NCBI GenBank assembly: GCA_013204585.1
Contig: JABMNL010000047.1
Span: forward strand, 1-40,080
Reading direction: 5' to 3'
Length of the DNA: 40,080 nucleotides
Source: SAR202 cluster bacterium
Lineage (GTDB): Bacteria > Chloroflexota > Dehalococcoidia > Lucifugimonadales > UBA3495
Shown here: positions 24,665 to 32,696 of the stretch, one piece after another
Layout: each line of letters starts with the position of its first letter
Position numbering within the stretch: position 1 is the first letter of the stretch
Program-made: the position numbers and the translations under genes
Notes under the pieces: generated by a model
Told to the model about the DNA's origin: nothing
Database searches by the model: none
The model's input: the letters and a program-made list of their open reading frames with translations, nothing else

Positions 24665-26864
24665 TTGCAACCTCCAGGCCGTTGTTCCACACATCACTTA
24701 TTTGGGCAACCGGCAAATCCACCTGCCCGTTCACCTTAAACCGGTCGCCTCCAGTATATCCCAGCTTGGTGACCGGCACTCCCAGACCCGCAGCCAAGCT
24801 GACAAGGGCGTCCCACTCGCTCTCTGGCAAGCTGACAACAATGCGCGACTGGCGTTCCCCGAACAGTGCGACGTCCCAGCGTTCTGGAACCGGGAATTCA
24901 CCTGTGAACCCCACCTTGCCCTGGATGGAGCATTCGGCCAACGTCACGGCCAGTCCGCCCTCCGAGCAGTCGTGGGCCGAGGTGATGCGTCCCTGTTCAA
25001 TTGCCCAACGGCATACCTGCTGCACCCGTTTCTCAAAATTAATGTCGATTCTTGGGCTGCCTTCTACCCGACCATGAATTCGTTGTAGGTATTCGCTGCC
25101 TGCCAGGTCGTAGGGCTCCACCTCGCTGGTGTCTGTGCCCAAGAGGGCGACCACCAACCCTTCTCCGGCGAATGCCGATCTGGTAGCGTTGCCAACATCT
25201 TCCAGCAAACCCAAGCCACCCAAGACTGGAGTCGGGAAGATTGCCTGACCCCTAGATTCGTTATACAGACTCACATTGCCGCTGACCACCGGCACGTCCA
25301 GCACTCGGCAGGCTTCCGCCATGCCCCGGATGCATTGCTCTAACTGGTAATAGATTTCGGGCCGCTCTGGGTTGCCAAAGTTCAGGCAATCGGTCACTGC
25401 CAGGGGCAATGCCCCGGAACAAGTCAGGTTCCGGCAAACCTCGGCGACAACTATCATCCCGCCCTGGTACGGATCCAATTGGCACAGTCGCCCGTTACCG
25501 TCGATGGCAAGGGCGATGGCTTTCTTTGTGCCCTTGACCCTCAGGACAGCGGCATCGCTACCCGGACCGACCACCGTGTTGGTCTGCACCTGGTGGTCGT
25601 ACTGGCGGTAAACACCCTGTTTGCTAGCAATGTTGGGAGACGCAAGGAGACGAAGCAGCGTTTCTTCCGCACCGCCCTCGGGCAACGGAACCGAGTCCAG
25701 CTCTAACTTGAGGCGTTTAATATCCTCACCGGACGGTTTGCCCTCCAATCGGTACTGGGGCGCCTGAGAGAGGGGGCCGATGGGCAGGTCGGCCACCAAA
25801 TCCGGGCCGACAGACACCTGGGCTGTTTGGTCGGCAATAATGCGGCCAATGTCTTTACAGGTTACGTCCCATTTGTCGAAAACCGCCCGGATGGCAGCTT
25901 CATTTTCCGGCGCGACGATTAAAAGCATCCGCTCCTGGGACTCCGACAGCATTACCTCGTAAGGGCTCATGCCTTCTTCGCGTTGGTGTACCTGGGCAAG
26001 GTCGAGCCGAATGCCTCGGCCGCCGCTGGCCGCAGACTCAATTGCCGCGCTGGTCAGCCCTGCCGCGCCCAAGTCCTGTATGGCGTGCACGAGGCCGGTT
26101 TCCAATGCCTCCAAACAGGCTTCTATAAGCACCTTTTCCAAAAAGGGATTACCCACCTGAACGGTCGGACGCAGCTCCACCTCTTCCTCAAAGGTGCGAG
26201 AGGCCAACCCAGAAGCCCCGTGAATGCCATCTCGCCCGGTGCCAGCGCCGACCAAGAGCACAACGCTATCGACAGCGCTGGCCGCCGAAGTGGCAATCTT
26301 GTCGGACTGAACTAGGCCCACGCACATTGCGTTGACCAAGGGGTTCCCGGAATAGGACTCATCGAAATAGATTTCACCGGCCACATCCGGCACGCCGATA
26401 CAGTTGCCGTACCAAGAAATTCCACCCACCACACCGTGGAACAGGTGCAAATTCTGGGGGTCATCCAAAGGGCCGAAGCGCAGCGAGTTTAGGAGCGCAA
26501 TGGGACGTGCGCCCATGGCCAGGATATCCCGCACGATACCGCCCACGCCGGTGGCCGCGCCCTGCAGTGGCTCCACTGCCGAAGGGTGGTTGTGGGACTC
26601 AACCTTGAACACCACCGCCAGGCCGTCGCCGATGTCTACCGCGCCAGCATTTTCAGCGCCAGTCTTGGACAAGACGCGGGACGACTCCTGACTAAACAGC
26701 CGCAACAAAGGCCGCGAGTGCTTGTAGCCACAGTGCTCACTCCAAAGAGCGCCAAACATGCCCAACTCAACGGGATTGGGCTCCCGATCCAACCGCTCTA
26801 GTATCAGGTCATACTCGGCCCGGGAGAGCGCAATCTCGTCCAATGTTTCTTTGGTCACTGCCAT
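24657..26864 (-). CDS. purL: Phosphoribosylformylglycinamidine synthase II
   Basis: The small-type PurL (735 residues) acts with PurS and PurQ in purine synthesis, using ATP to amidate FGAR. It has the GALWSEHCGYKHSRPLL start, FKVESHNHPSAVEPLQGAATG and GGIVRDILAMGARPIAL, QDLGAAGLTSAAIE, and the second-half DCLNFGNPERPE and AHDCSEGGLAVTLAE motifs. No amidotransferase domain is present and neither purS nor purQ is adjacent. It is the first gene of the purL - GT4 - GH63-like - membrane-protein cluster. Confidence 0.97.
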   Translation of the reverse strand: MAVTKETLDEIALSRAEYDLILERLDREPNPVELGMFGALWSEHCGYKHSRPLLRLFSQESSRVLSKTGAENAGAVDIGDGLAVVFKVESHNHPSAVEPLQGAATGVGGIVRDILAMGARPIALLNSLRFGPLDDPQNLHLFHGVVGGISWYGNCIGVPDVAGEIYFDESYSGNPLVNAMCVGLVQSDKIATSAASAVDSVVLLVGAGTGRDGIHGASGLASRTFEEEVELRPTVQVGNPFLEKVLIEACLEALETGLVHAIQDLGAAGLTSAAIESAASGGRGIRLDLAQVHQREEGMSPYEVMLSESQERMLLIVAPENEAAIRAVFDKWDVTCKDIGRIIADQTAQVSVGPDLVADLPIGPLSQAPQYRLEGKPSGEDIKRLKLELDSVPLPEGGAEETLLRLLASPNIASKQGVYRQYDHQVQTNTVVGPGSDAAVLRVKGTKKAIALAIDGNGRLCQLDPYQGGMIVVAEVCRNLTCSGALPLAVTDCLNFGNPERPEIYYQLEQCIRGMAEACRVLDVPVVSGNVSLYNESRGQAIFPTPVLGGLGLLEDVGNATRSAFAGEGLVVALLGTDTSEVEPYDLAGSEYLQRIHGRVEGSPRIDINFEKRVQQVCRWAIEQGRITSAHDCSEGGLAVTLAECSIQGKVGFTGEFPVPERWDVALFGERQSRIVVSLPESEWDALVSLAAGLGVPVTKLGYTGGDRFKVNGQVDLPVAQISDVWNNGLEVASG

Positions 26865-26936
26865 CTAGGTTAAAACCTCAGCTAACAATCGATTCTCCCG
26901 GTGGTCTTTTCACTTGGTCTTTTCGCACGTCGGCTC

Positions 26937-26955
26937 GCTGAATCTGGCTGAATCT
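26937..26955. repeat. 10-bp tandem duplication between recF and purL
   Basis: GCTGAATCTG is followed directly by GCTGAATCT. A nearby TGGTCTTTT also occurs twice (26902-26922). The 109-nt gap between the recF stop and the purL start contains no clear terminator or promoter. Confidence 0.65.
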
Positions 26956-26973
26956 CAATGATGTATACACCCG

Positions 26974-28254
26974 TCAAACCGATTCGTCGATAGTGTGGCC
27001 AGCCTCGTCGGCAGCTGCTTCACCAGCAGTTGCACCCGCCGTTACAAAAGATACCGGGGAATCTCCGACTTTGCCGAATTGGTCCGACGGCCAGATCTCG
27101 CCATTGGAAACATAAAAATATTGAGCCTTAGAACCAAAGAAGTCCTTTACCTGGTCCAGGTCGGTGGTGGTAATTAGGGCCTGCTCGTACTGGGTGGCCT
27201 TCTCTAATAGGCGATGCCGGCGGGAGCTGTCCATTTCCGATAAAGCGTCATCCAATAGCACCACTGGCCCCTCGCCACGTACCGTGGCCAAGAACTCCGC
27301 TTCTGCCAGCCTCAAGGTCAATGCCAGGGTGCGTGCCTGTCCCCTGGAGGCAAATGTCGCCATGTCTGCGCCGTCAATCATCGTGTTGAAGTCATCACGG
27401 TGGGGGCCGACGGCGGTGATGGGACGGGCCCGTTCCCGGTGCGCCGCCGCAGCCAACGCCTGCCGGAAGTTTTCCTCAATCTCGCCAACATCCCGCGATA
27501 GTTGGACGCTGGGGCGGTATTCAATCTCCAAAGTTTCGTCCGGGCCGCTAAGTTCCTCGTGGTGTCGGCCACAAGCAGGCGTAAGTTCGCGCATGGCTTC
27601 ATAGCGCCGCCAGGTAATCCAGGAGCCCTCACGAATCAATTCGTCGTCCCAAAAGGTCAGCTCGTCTGCGTTGGCCCGGCCCTCACGCAGTAGCCGCAGC
27701 AGTTGGTTGCGTTGTTGCACCACCCGGTGATACCGCTGTAGCCCTTTGAGGTAACTAGAGTCAGCCTGGGAGAGCAAGATATCGAGAAAACGTCTGCGGC
27801 CCGACGGAGGGCCTTGAATTAAATCGATGTCTGCGGCACTAAAAAGCACCCCGTTAACCTCGCCGATTAGTTCACCAGCCGTGCGCCGCAGCCGGTTAAC
27901 ACGTATCTCTTTGCGAACGTTATAGGCCAGCCCGTTGGTATCCTGGCCCGAGTTCTGATTTACTCGCGGCGTCGGCTGGTACCCGATTATCACCCTCAGG
28001 CGCTGACCTTCTTTCTCCACCGTTCCGTCCACCAACGCTTGCTCATTGTCCTTGGCAGCGGCAAAACTGACCACTTCTCGTTCATTCTCGGCACGGAATG
28101 AACGCGCAATGCAAAGAAGATAAACAGCTTCCAGCAGGGTGGTCTTGCCTTGGGCGTTGGGGCCATAGTAAACCGCCACGCCTGGAGACAGGCCGAGGTC
28201 TAGGTGGGTTAGGTTGCGGAAATTGGTCAGCCGCAGGCGTGAGAAATAAGCCAA
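26974..28254 (-). CDS. recF: DNA replication and repair protein RecF
   Basis: An SMC-like ATPase that helps load RecA at gaps. Residues 1-40 hold LRLTNFRNL and the Walker A GPNAQGKTTLLEAVY. Further on are GPPSGRRRFLDILLSQ, the ABC signature region TFASRGQARTLALTL and Walker B VVLLDDALSEMD. It is 426 residues, longer than the usual 360-380 because of a C-terminal tail of about 50 residues (ATAGEAAADEAGHTIDESV) with no recognisable fold. It starts at TTG (28254), with GGAAG about 10 nt upstream. dnaA, dnaN and gyrB, its common neighbours, are not in the window. Confidence 0.94.
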   Translation of the reverse strand: MAYFSRLRLTNFRNLTHLDLGLSPGVAVYYGPNAQGKTTLLEAVYLLCIARSFRAENEREVVSFAAAKDNEQALVDGTVEKEGQRLRVIIGYQPTPRVNQNSGQDTNGLAYNVRKEIRVNRLRRTAGELIGEVNGVLFSAADIDLIQGPPSGRRRFLDILLSQADSSYLKGLQRYHRVVQQRNQLLRLLREGRANADELTFWDDELIREGSWITWRRYEAMRELTPACGRHHEELSGPDETLEIEYRPSVQLSRDVGEIEENFRQALAAAAHRERARPITAVGPHRDDFNTMIDGADMATFASRGQARTLALTLRLAEAEFLATVRGEGPVVLLDDALSEMDSSRRHRLLEKATQYEQALITTTDLDQVKDFFGSKAQYFYVSNGEIWPSDQFGKVGDSPVSFVTAGATAGEAAADEAGHTIDESV

Positions 28255-28292
28255 CCCGTCGTCTTCCTTCCGTTATTTAGGGGTTCGTGTCT

Positions 28293-28360
28293 GTTTCGGG
28301 GCGCGATGTTTCGGGGCGCGATGTTTCGGGGCGCGATGTTTCGGGGCGCGATGTTTCGGG
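28293..28360. repeat. 15-bp tandem repeat, four copies plus a partial
   Basis: The unit GTTTCGGGGCGCGAT occurs at 28293, 28308, 28323 and 28338 without mismatch, and the first 8 nt recur at 28353. It lies in the 216-nt space upstream of recF, with no spacers, so it is not CRISPR. A hairpin GCCGGT/ACCGGC (28423-28439) lies nearby. Slippage-prone copy number or protein-binding sites are both possible. Confidence 0.95.
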
Positions 28361-28470
28361 ATTCGAGTCCAGGGGCACGAGTATCGGGATGCGATATTGC
28401 AAGACGCGGTGCCATTCTATCAGCCGGTGCGGGACCGGCACGGAGAATCAAAAGGTGAATCCCGGCTAAA

Positions 28471-29295
28471 TCAGTCCCGGGAGCGCAGCAACAAGATTTG
28501 GTTCTCCAGTTCTTTGGCCGCTTCACTGTCCCCTGCCGAGAGCCGAAAGCAACGGTCAATATAGAGTTTGGCTAGCTGAGAACTCTTTTCCGAGGTGTCC
28601 CGGGCCACTTCCAGCAGGTCGCCGACTTTGAATTCATCGGGAAGGTGTCGGGCCAATGCCGCAATCTCCTCACCAATCTCATCCGCTGCGGGTTTATCCG
28701 AGCCATCTACCGCGAACCGGAGTCGCCCCAACAGCTTCGATAACTCGCCCAGCTTGTCGCTTTCACTCATGAAGCTGAGCAGAACTTCACTTACGTTGTA
28801 GGAATCGTCTGGCTCTTCTTCCGGCTCTGCAGCAGGCTCCGGTGTTGCACCCAGTGTGTGTTCCAGTTCCTCGCTCAAGGCTTCAGCAACGCCCTCCACA
28901 GCCGTGCCGGTCATGGCCAAAGCGTCCGAGCACAGGCTGGAATAGACCTGGACCGCTTCGGTGGCCGTCTCCATCATCCTGGGCAGGTCAAAAGAGAACA
29001 TACTGCCGCCATAGACCAAGTCGTCTCCCCTTATTTGGCTCAACCGCTCCAATTCGCTATAGGCGCTCACTGATTCCGGCACCGGAGGCATGGCAAAAGC
29101 CGATAAATCGCTCAGGGGCATGCTGCCCAAATGAGAAGCTAGGAACGGCGGGACATACTTGGTGAGGTCTGACTTGACCGGCAACGTAACCACATAGGTC
29201 GCATAGACCTTGTCCGGCTCCGTGTCCACACGGAAGTAGAGCAAGGCGTGCCCCCTGGGGTTTTGCGGGTCTCCCTGGTCAAAGGTTAGGTCCAT
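28471..29295 (-). CDS. Unrecognised protein, conserved-looking
   Basis: A 274-residue protein that I do not recognise. The first 100 residues look like a beta-rich domain (GHALLYFRVDTEPDKVYATY, VTLPVKSDLTKYVPPFL, a proline-rich MPPVPES). A central acidic proline linker (TPEPAAEPEEEPDDS, about 150-165) separates it from an alpha-helical C-terminus rich in Leu/Glu that could form coiled coil (ELSKLLGRLRF, EIGEEIAALARHLPDEF). There is no signal peptide or membrane segment. Codon use matches its neighbours. It precedes recF on the same strand. Confidence 0.8.
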   Translation of the reverse strand: MDLTFDQGDPQNPRGHALLYFRVDTEPDKVYATYVVTLPVKSDLTKYVPPFLASHLGSMPLSDLSAFAMPPVPESVSAYSELERLSQIRGDDLVYGGSMFSFDLPRMMETATEAVQVYSSLCSDALAMTGTAVEGVAEALSEELEHTLGATPEPAAEPEEEPDDSYNVSEVLLSFMSESDKLGELSKLLGRLRFAVDGSDKPAADEIGEEIAALARHLPDEFKVGDLLEVARDTSEKSSQLAKLYIDRCFRLSAGDSEAAKELENQILLLRSRD

Positions 29296-29416
29296 ACTGG
29301 CCAGTCACAACTTAATATCAAATCTAATCGCTGCGCCCTATTATAGGCCATGCCAGCTTCATCGGCCACGACCCATGCCCACCCTGGGCGCGCCGACTAG
29401 AGATTACTGGTCTACG

Positions 29417-29445
29417 TTGACTACTTTTGGCAAACTCAGTATTCT
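29417..29445 (+). promoter_or_regulatory. Promoter of the MaoC/selenoprotein operon
   Basis: TTGACT (29417-29422) and TATTCT (29440-29445) are 17 nt apart. The next gene starts at 29496 behind AGGAG (about 8 nt upstream of its ATG). Confidence 0.8.
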
Positions 29446-29495
29446 AGACAACACGTGGCCCACCGGGCATTATTGGGGCTAAAAGGAGCCGGGAA

Positions 29496-29924
29496 ATGGC
29501 TGATTCACCGCTAAAACTTTTCGTATATGACGACGTCGTAATTGGCGAAGAGTTAGGGTCTTACGAGTACATCCTAACCCAAGAAATGGTGGACAATTTT
29601 AGGGCTTCTGTGGAAGACCCAGACGCCTCCTTTCCTACCTTGGGCGTCAAACACGATGCCACCGCCTTCGCCATGGTCTACGACGACCAGATTGGCACCG
29701 TAAACGCGGGCAACCAAGTCGAGTTCTTCAACCCCCCGATTGTCGGCAAGAAGATTAATGTTACCGGGCGTATATCCGACAAATATTTGCGCCGGGACAA
29801 GCCATACATCGTTTTAGAGGCCACCGCCGTCGATGAAGATGGCCGAATGTTGGAAAAACTCAGCACCTACCAATTAAAGAAACCTGATGAGTTGGGGAAA
29901 AAATGGCATCCAGAACAGAAATAA
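29496..29924 (+). CDS. MaoC-like hot-dog protein, first subunit
   Basis: A 142-residue single hot-dog domain protein similar to the N-terminal dehydratase half of MaoC/HadA-like proteins (VYDDVVIGEELGSYEYILTQ, VEFFNPPIVGKKINVTGRI). The expected catalytic Asp/His motif of R-hydratases is not clear, so it may be the non-catalytic partner. It overlaps the next MaoC-like gene by 22 nt, which implies a stable heterodimer. Likely a (3R)-hydroxyacyl-thioester dehydratase or related thioesterase; substrate unknown. Confidence 0.85.
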   Translation: MADSPLKLFVYDDVVIGEELGSYEYILTQEMVDNFRASVEDPDASFPTLGVKHDATAFAMVYDDQIGTVNAGNQVEFFNPPIVGKKINVTGRISDKYLRRDKPYIVLEATAVDEDGRMLEKLSTYQLKKPDELGKKWHPEQK

Positions 29925-30328
29925 AGCCCGGCCAAGCGCTTCCTACAGTCACCAAGAAGATCACCACAGCCTCGATTCTTCAGTTCGAGTCTTGCGGGGT
30001 TCTGCAAAAGGAAAACATTCACAACAATCCGGAGTTGGCCAAGAAGCGCCTGGGTACCACCTACGCCATCGCATCTGGTCGCATGTCGATAACATTTGCC
30101 GCCGAAATTATGCGCAAGTTCTTCGGGCCGGACGTGTTCAATCACACCGGGACCGTAAATCTAAAGTTCCTGAAGCCCGTTAAAGATGGCGACACCATCA
30201 CCGTCACCGGCGCCGTCAGTGGGACCGAAGATGTCGACGGCGAATCCCATGTCTCGGTAGACCTGTTCTGTGAAAACCAGGACGGGGACCGCACCGCAGT
30301 GGGTATCGGCACCGCAGTAATTAAGTAA
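29903..30328 (+). CDS. MaoC-like hot-dog protein, second subunit
   Basis: A 141-residue hot-dog protein. The motif ENIHNNPELAKKRLG (residues 37-51), with His40, is a shifted version of the hydratase D-x-N-P-x-H signature, so this is the likelier catalytic subunit. The C-terminal half has FNHTGTVNLKFLKPVKDGDTI typical of MaoC. It overlaps the first subunit by 22 nt and precedes the selenoprotein gene by 41 nt. Confidence 0.87.
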   Translation: MASRTEIKPGQALPTVTKKITTASILQFESCGVLQKENIHNNPELAKKRLGTTYAIASGRMSITFAAEIMRKFFGPDVFNHTGTVNLKFLKPVKDGDTITVTGAVSGTEDVDGESHVSVDLFCENQDGDRTAVGIGTAVIK

Positions 30329-30369
30329 CGCCACGTTAATGGCCGCTAACCGGCCAATTGGAGACTGAA

Positions 30370-30654
30370 ATGGCAGGTTCAGAACACGGAAAGGTGCAAG
30401 CGGAGATTGTCTACTGTGTAGCTTGAGGTTACTTCCCCGTCGCCACGTGGTTGGCGACAGAGTTCTTCCGCTCGGACGCCCCAGGCGATATAGCCATCAC
30501 AATGACGCCCTCGGATAAGGGCCGCCTGGAAGTGTACTTGGACGGCGAAAAGATTTTTGACCGCAAAGAAGCCGGAGCATTCCCCGACCTCAGCAAAGTC
30601 AATGAGCTAAAGATGATTATCGCCGAGAAAATCTTCGAGGTCGAAGAAGCCTAA
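30370..30654 (+). CDS. Rdx/SelW-like selenoprotein; in-frame TGA read as selenocysteine (CxxU)
   Basis: The reading frame from ATG 30370 (GGAG 6 nt upstream) to TAA 30652 encodes 94 residues if the TGA at 30424 is read through. The N-terminus reads MAGSEHGKVQAEIVYCVA-U-GYFP: Cys16-x-x-Sec19, exactly at the redox CxxC/CxxU site of the Rdx (SelW/SelT/SelH) family. The downstream half has the usual GRLEVYLDGEKIFDRKEAGAF segment, typical of the thioredoxin-like fold. A hairpin follows the TGA (separate entry). Without readthrough only an 18-residue fragment and an unattached 67-residue frame would remain, so a standard annotation would miss the gene. It should be a thiol/selenol redox protein. 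A pseudogene with a chance TGA is the alternative. Confidence 0.9.
30424..30458 (+). promoter_or_regulatory. Bacterial SECIS-like hairpin after the selenocysteine TGA
   Basis: Twelve nt after the TGA, GTCGCC (30439-30444) pairs with GGCGAC (30453-30458) around an 8-nt loop ACGTGGTT. Bacterial SECIS elements usually put the apical loop 16-37 nt past UGA, and a G/GU in the loop is typical; here the loop begins 18 nt after the codon and contains GTGG. The fit is structural only; SelB recognition is untested. Confidence 0.72.
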
Positions 30655-30680
30655 ACACCGGTCGCAACCAGAACAGGCGG

Positions 30681-30715
30681 ACACAGCCTGGGATTCGCTC
30701 TCAGGCTGTGTTTTT
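30681..30715 (+). terminator. Rho-independent terminator after the selenoprotein gene
   Basis: ACACAGCCTG (30681-30690) pairs perfectly with CAGGCTGTGT (30702-30711) across an 11-nt loop, followed by TTTT. It ends the MaoC-MaoC-selenoprotein transcript. The pentapeptide gene starts just beyond it. Confidence 0.9.
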
Positions 30716-30754
30716 GTGAATACATTTAACCTGCAAATTGGATTGGAGAACAAA

Positions 30755-31456
30755 TTGGCTAACGCAGAACACGTCAAATTGGCTTCCAGCGGACCCGAGG
30801 CCATGGACTCGTGGCGCGAAAACAACCCCGATGTCCAACTGGACCTGGAAGGAGCCGATCTCAGCGGCGTTAACCTAATCGGGACGAAAATACGCAACGC
30901 AAACCTCAAAGGCGCAAACCTGACCCACGCCAAGCTCAGTCGGGCCAACTTAGCGGGTGCAAACCTATCCGGGGCCGATTTGTCCGAAGCCGACTTAGGG
31001 CAAGCCGGGATGGCCGGCGTTGACCTCACATCCGCCAACGTTACCAACGTGAACCTTTTCTGGGCCGACATGAAGGGCGCTATCTTGAAAAACGCAGTGG
31101 TCAAGCATTGCCGCATGAACCGAGTCAACCTCATTGGCGCAGACCTGTCCGGGGCCGATTTCACTCAATCAACCTTGATTGAAGCAGACCTACGGAACGC
31201 AAACATGACCAACGCTCGCTTCCAATCGGCGAACATGAATGGTGCCGATGTTAGCCGGTCGGTCATGTTGGGCGCAGACTTCAATTTGGCGATGATTCGT
31301 GACTCCATGTGGATTGCCACCGACGTTCGGGGTGCCAGCTTCCTACAGGCCAGCCTGCACCGATCGGACTTTACCTTTGCCAAGTGGGACGACACCACTA
31401 CGTTCCCGGAGAATTTCGACCCCGAAGACACTGGCCACAAAGACGTAAACGAATAG
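30755..31456 (+). CDS. Pentapeptide-repeat protein
   Basis: A 233-residue protein made mostly of A(D/N)LxX pentapeptides (GADLSGVNLIG, RANLAGANLSGADLSEADL and so on) from about residue 29 to 205, which should fold as a right-handed quadrilateral beta-helix. The start is TTG (30755) with GGAG 6 nt upstream, and the N-terminus ANAEHVKLASSGPEAMDSWR matches the common helical cap. An earlier in-frame GTG at 30716 lies in the terminator and is rejected. Some family members protect gyrase from quinolones, but nothing here indicates that. Confidence 0.9.
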   Translation: MANAEHVKLASSGPEAMDSWRENNPDVQLDLEGADLSGVNLIGTKIRNANLKGANLTHAKLSRANLAGANLSGADLSEADLGQAGMAGVDLTSANVTNVNLFWADMKGAILKNAVVKHCRMNRVNLIGADLSGADFTQSTLIEADLRNANMTNARFQSANMNGADVSRSVMLGADFNLAMIRDSMWIATDVRGASFLQASLHRSDFTFAKWDDTTTFPENFDPEDTGHKDVNE

Positions 31457-31532
31457 ACCAGCCCCGCCCGTTAGCCCACTCTTTAGAATAGACAGCCCTA
31501 TGCTAAAATTATCGGGCATTTAGCCTTTCCGT

Positions 31533-31564
31533 TATTCAAGTTCACCGGTATTCAAGTTCACCGG
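31533..31564. repeat. 16-bp tandem duplication upstream of the DRTGG protein
   Basis: TATTCAAGTTCACCGG occurs twice in direct tandem (31533-31548 and 31549-31564), ending 28 nt before the GTG start at 31593. Confidence 0.85.
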
Positions 31565-31592
31565 GCTCACCGGCAAGTTCATAGGAGACTCC

Positions 31593-32561
31593 GTGGCCGT
31601 CCTTCAGATCGTGGGTAATCAGTCCGGGGCCGGAAAAACCAGCCTGGCAGCGGCGTTAATAGTCACCGCCAACGCAGCCGGAAAGCAGGCCGCCTACTAC
31701 AAACCCTTTTCCAGCACGCCCGACGCTGACCCGGACGTGGCTTTCATCTCGCAATTGCTCCTCGCCTCCTCCGGTGGCCCACCCGTTCCCTCGCCAAGAC
31801 CTATTGCCTCCGCCAATGATGCCGCAGCATTGAGCGAAGTCCAGGCAGAAGTCTCCAAGCTAGAATCAGATGCTGGTATCGTCATCATCGAAGGCCCTGA
31901 TACTTCGAAGCCTTACCCTCTAACTTCCAAAATTATTTTGGTGCGCCAGTACTCCCAAAAAGACGGCCCGCGCGCCGGCACCGCATCAATTAACGCCGCT
32001 GGCGAAGACCTGGTCGGAATTGTCATTAATACTGTTCCCATTCATCGCCGTGACCAAGTGGCCCACAGCTTGAGTAGACAGTCCGTGCCCATTGCCGTGA
32101 TTCCCGAAAGCCGTGGCATGCTTTCTGTGTCCGTGGAACAACTTGCAGAACACCTGGGCGGACAATGGGTGCTGGACCCGGTGAACACCGATGCCCCGGT
32201 GGAGCGTTTCATGATTGGCGGCAACATTCTGGACGAAGGCCCCACCTACTTCGGTCGCTACGCCAACCAAGCAGTCATCACCAGGGTTGAACGCCCCGAT
32301 ATTCAGATGGCCTGCATGAGTAATAAAACTAGCTGCCTGGTGCTTACCGGGCCTGGAGAGCCTACCGAGTATATAAAGGCCGAGGCGCTAAAGCGGGAAG
32401 TCCCCTTAATCCAGGTGCGCTCAAACACCCACGATACCGCCGAGTCCCTGGCTGGCCTACTCGACAAAGCCGACGCCCGCACTGCCGTAAAAGCTGCTCA
32501 TTTCGCCGGGCTGCTCGAGAAATACATGGGTGCAGAAGCCGTGGAGCAACTGCTAACCTAG
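31593..32561 (+). CDS. BioD-like P-loop protein with DRTGG domain (phosphotransacetylase N-terminal-like)
   Basis: A 322-residue protein. The N-terminus has the BioD-type P-loop GNQSGAGKTSL (residues 8-18) as in the regulatory N-terminal half of long phosphotransacetylases. The C-terminal half matches DRTGG: RFMIGGNILDEGPTYFGRY followed by AVITRVERPDIQMACMSN and LVLTGPGEPTEY. The Pta catalytic domain is absent, so this is a free-standing version. The start is GTG (31593) with AGGAG 5 nt upstream. It is probably a ligand-sensing protein. Confidence 0.86.
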   Translation: MAVLQIVGNQSGAGKTSLAAALIVTANAAGKQAAYYKPFSSTPDADPDVAFISQLLLASSGGPPVPSPRPIASANDAAALSEVQAEVSKLESDAGIVIIEGPDTSKPYPLTSKIILVRQYSQKDGPRAGTASINAAGEDLVGIVINTVPIHRRDQVAHSLSRQSVPIAVIPESRGMLSVSVEQLAEHLGGQWVLDPVNTDAPVERFMIGGNILDEGPTYFGRYANQAVITRVERPDIQMACMSNKTSCLVLTGPGEPTEYIKAEALKREVPLIQVRSNTHDTAESLAGLLDKADARTAVKAAHFAGLLEKYMGAEAVEQLLT

Positions 32562-32595
32562 GCCTTAACTTGATGTAGCGCACAGGCTCATATTC

Positions 32596-32625
32596 TTGAC
32601 TGTGTGCGACCCCTCGCCCTACAAT
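32596..32625 (+). promoter_or_regulatory. Promoter of the iscA-like gene
   Basis: TTGACT (32596-32601) and TACAAT (32620-32625) with an 18-nt spacer. An inverted CGCACAG...CTGTGTGCG (32577-32608) straddles the -35 and could be an operator or weak hairpin; the two arms differ by a 2-nt insertion. Confidence 0.78.
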
Positions 32626-32696
32626 AAAATTGTCCGCTCCATATTCAGCTTGGAGCGCCTTTCCAGATTCAGCCCCAAATAAAGGGGAGTAAAGAT

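Noticed and set aside
24665..24697. N-terminal extension of the GT4 protein into purL
   Set aside because: The GTG at 24664 has a strong GGAGG and family N-termini begin at this point.
28293..28360. CRISPR array
   Set aside because: 15-bp units abut with no spacers and no cas genes are nearby.
29340..29345. TATAAT as promoter for the unrecognised 274-aa gene (minus strand)
   Set aside because: The -10 is perfect, but the sequence is palindromic (CCTATTATAGG) and no acceptable -35 is found.
30451..30654. A separate 67-residue gene
   Set aside because: It is the in-frame continuation of the selenoprotein reading after the TGA and lacks its own ribosome binding site.
30716..30754. GTG start for the pentapeptide protein at 30716
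   Set aside because: It lies in the terminator T tract; TTG at 30755 has a good ribosome binding site and a familiar N-terminus.
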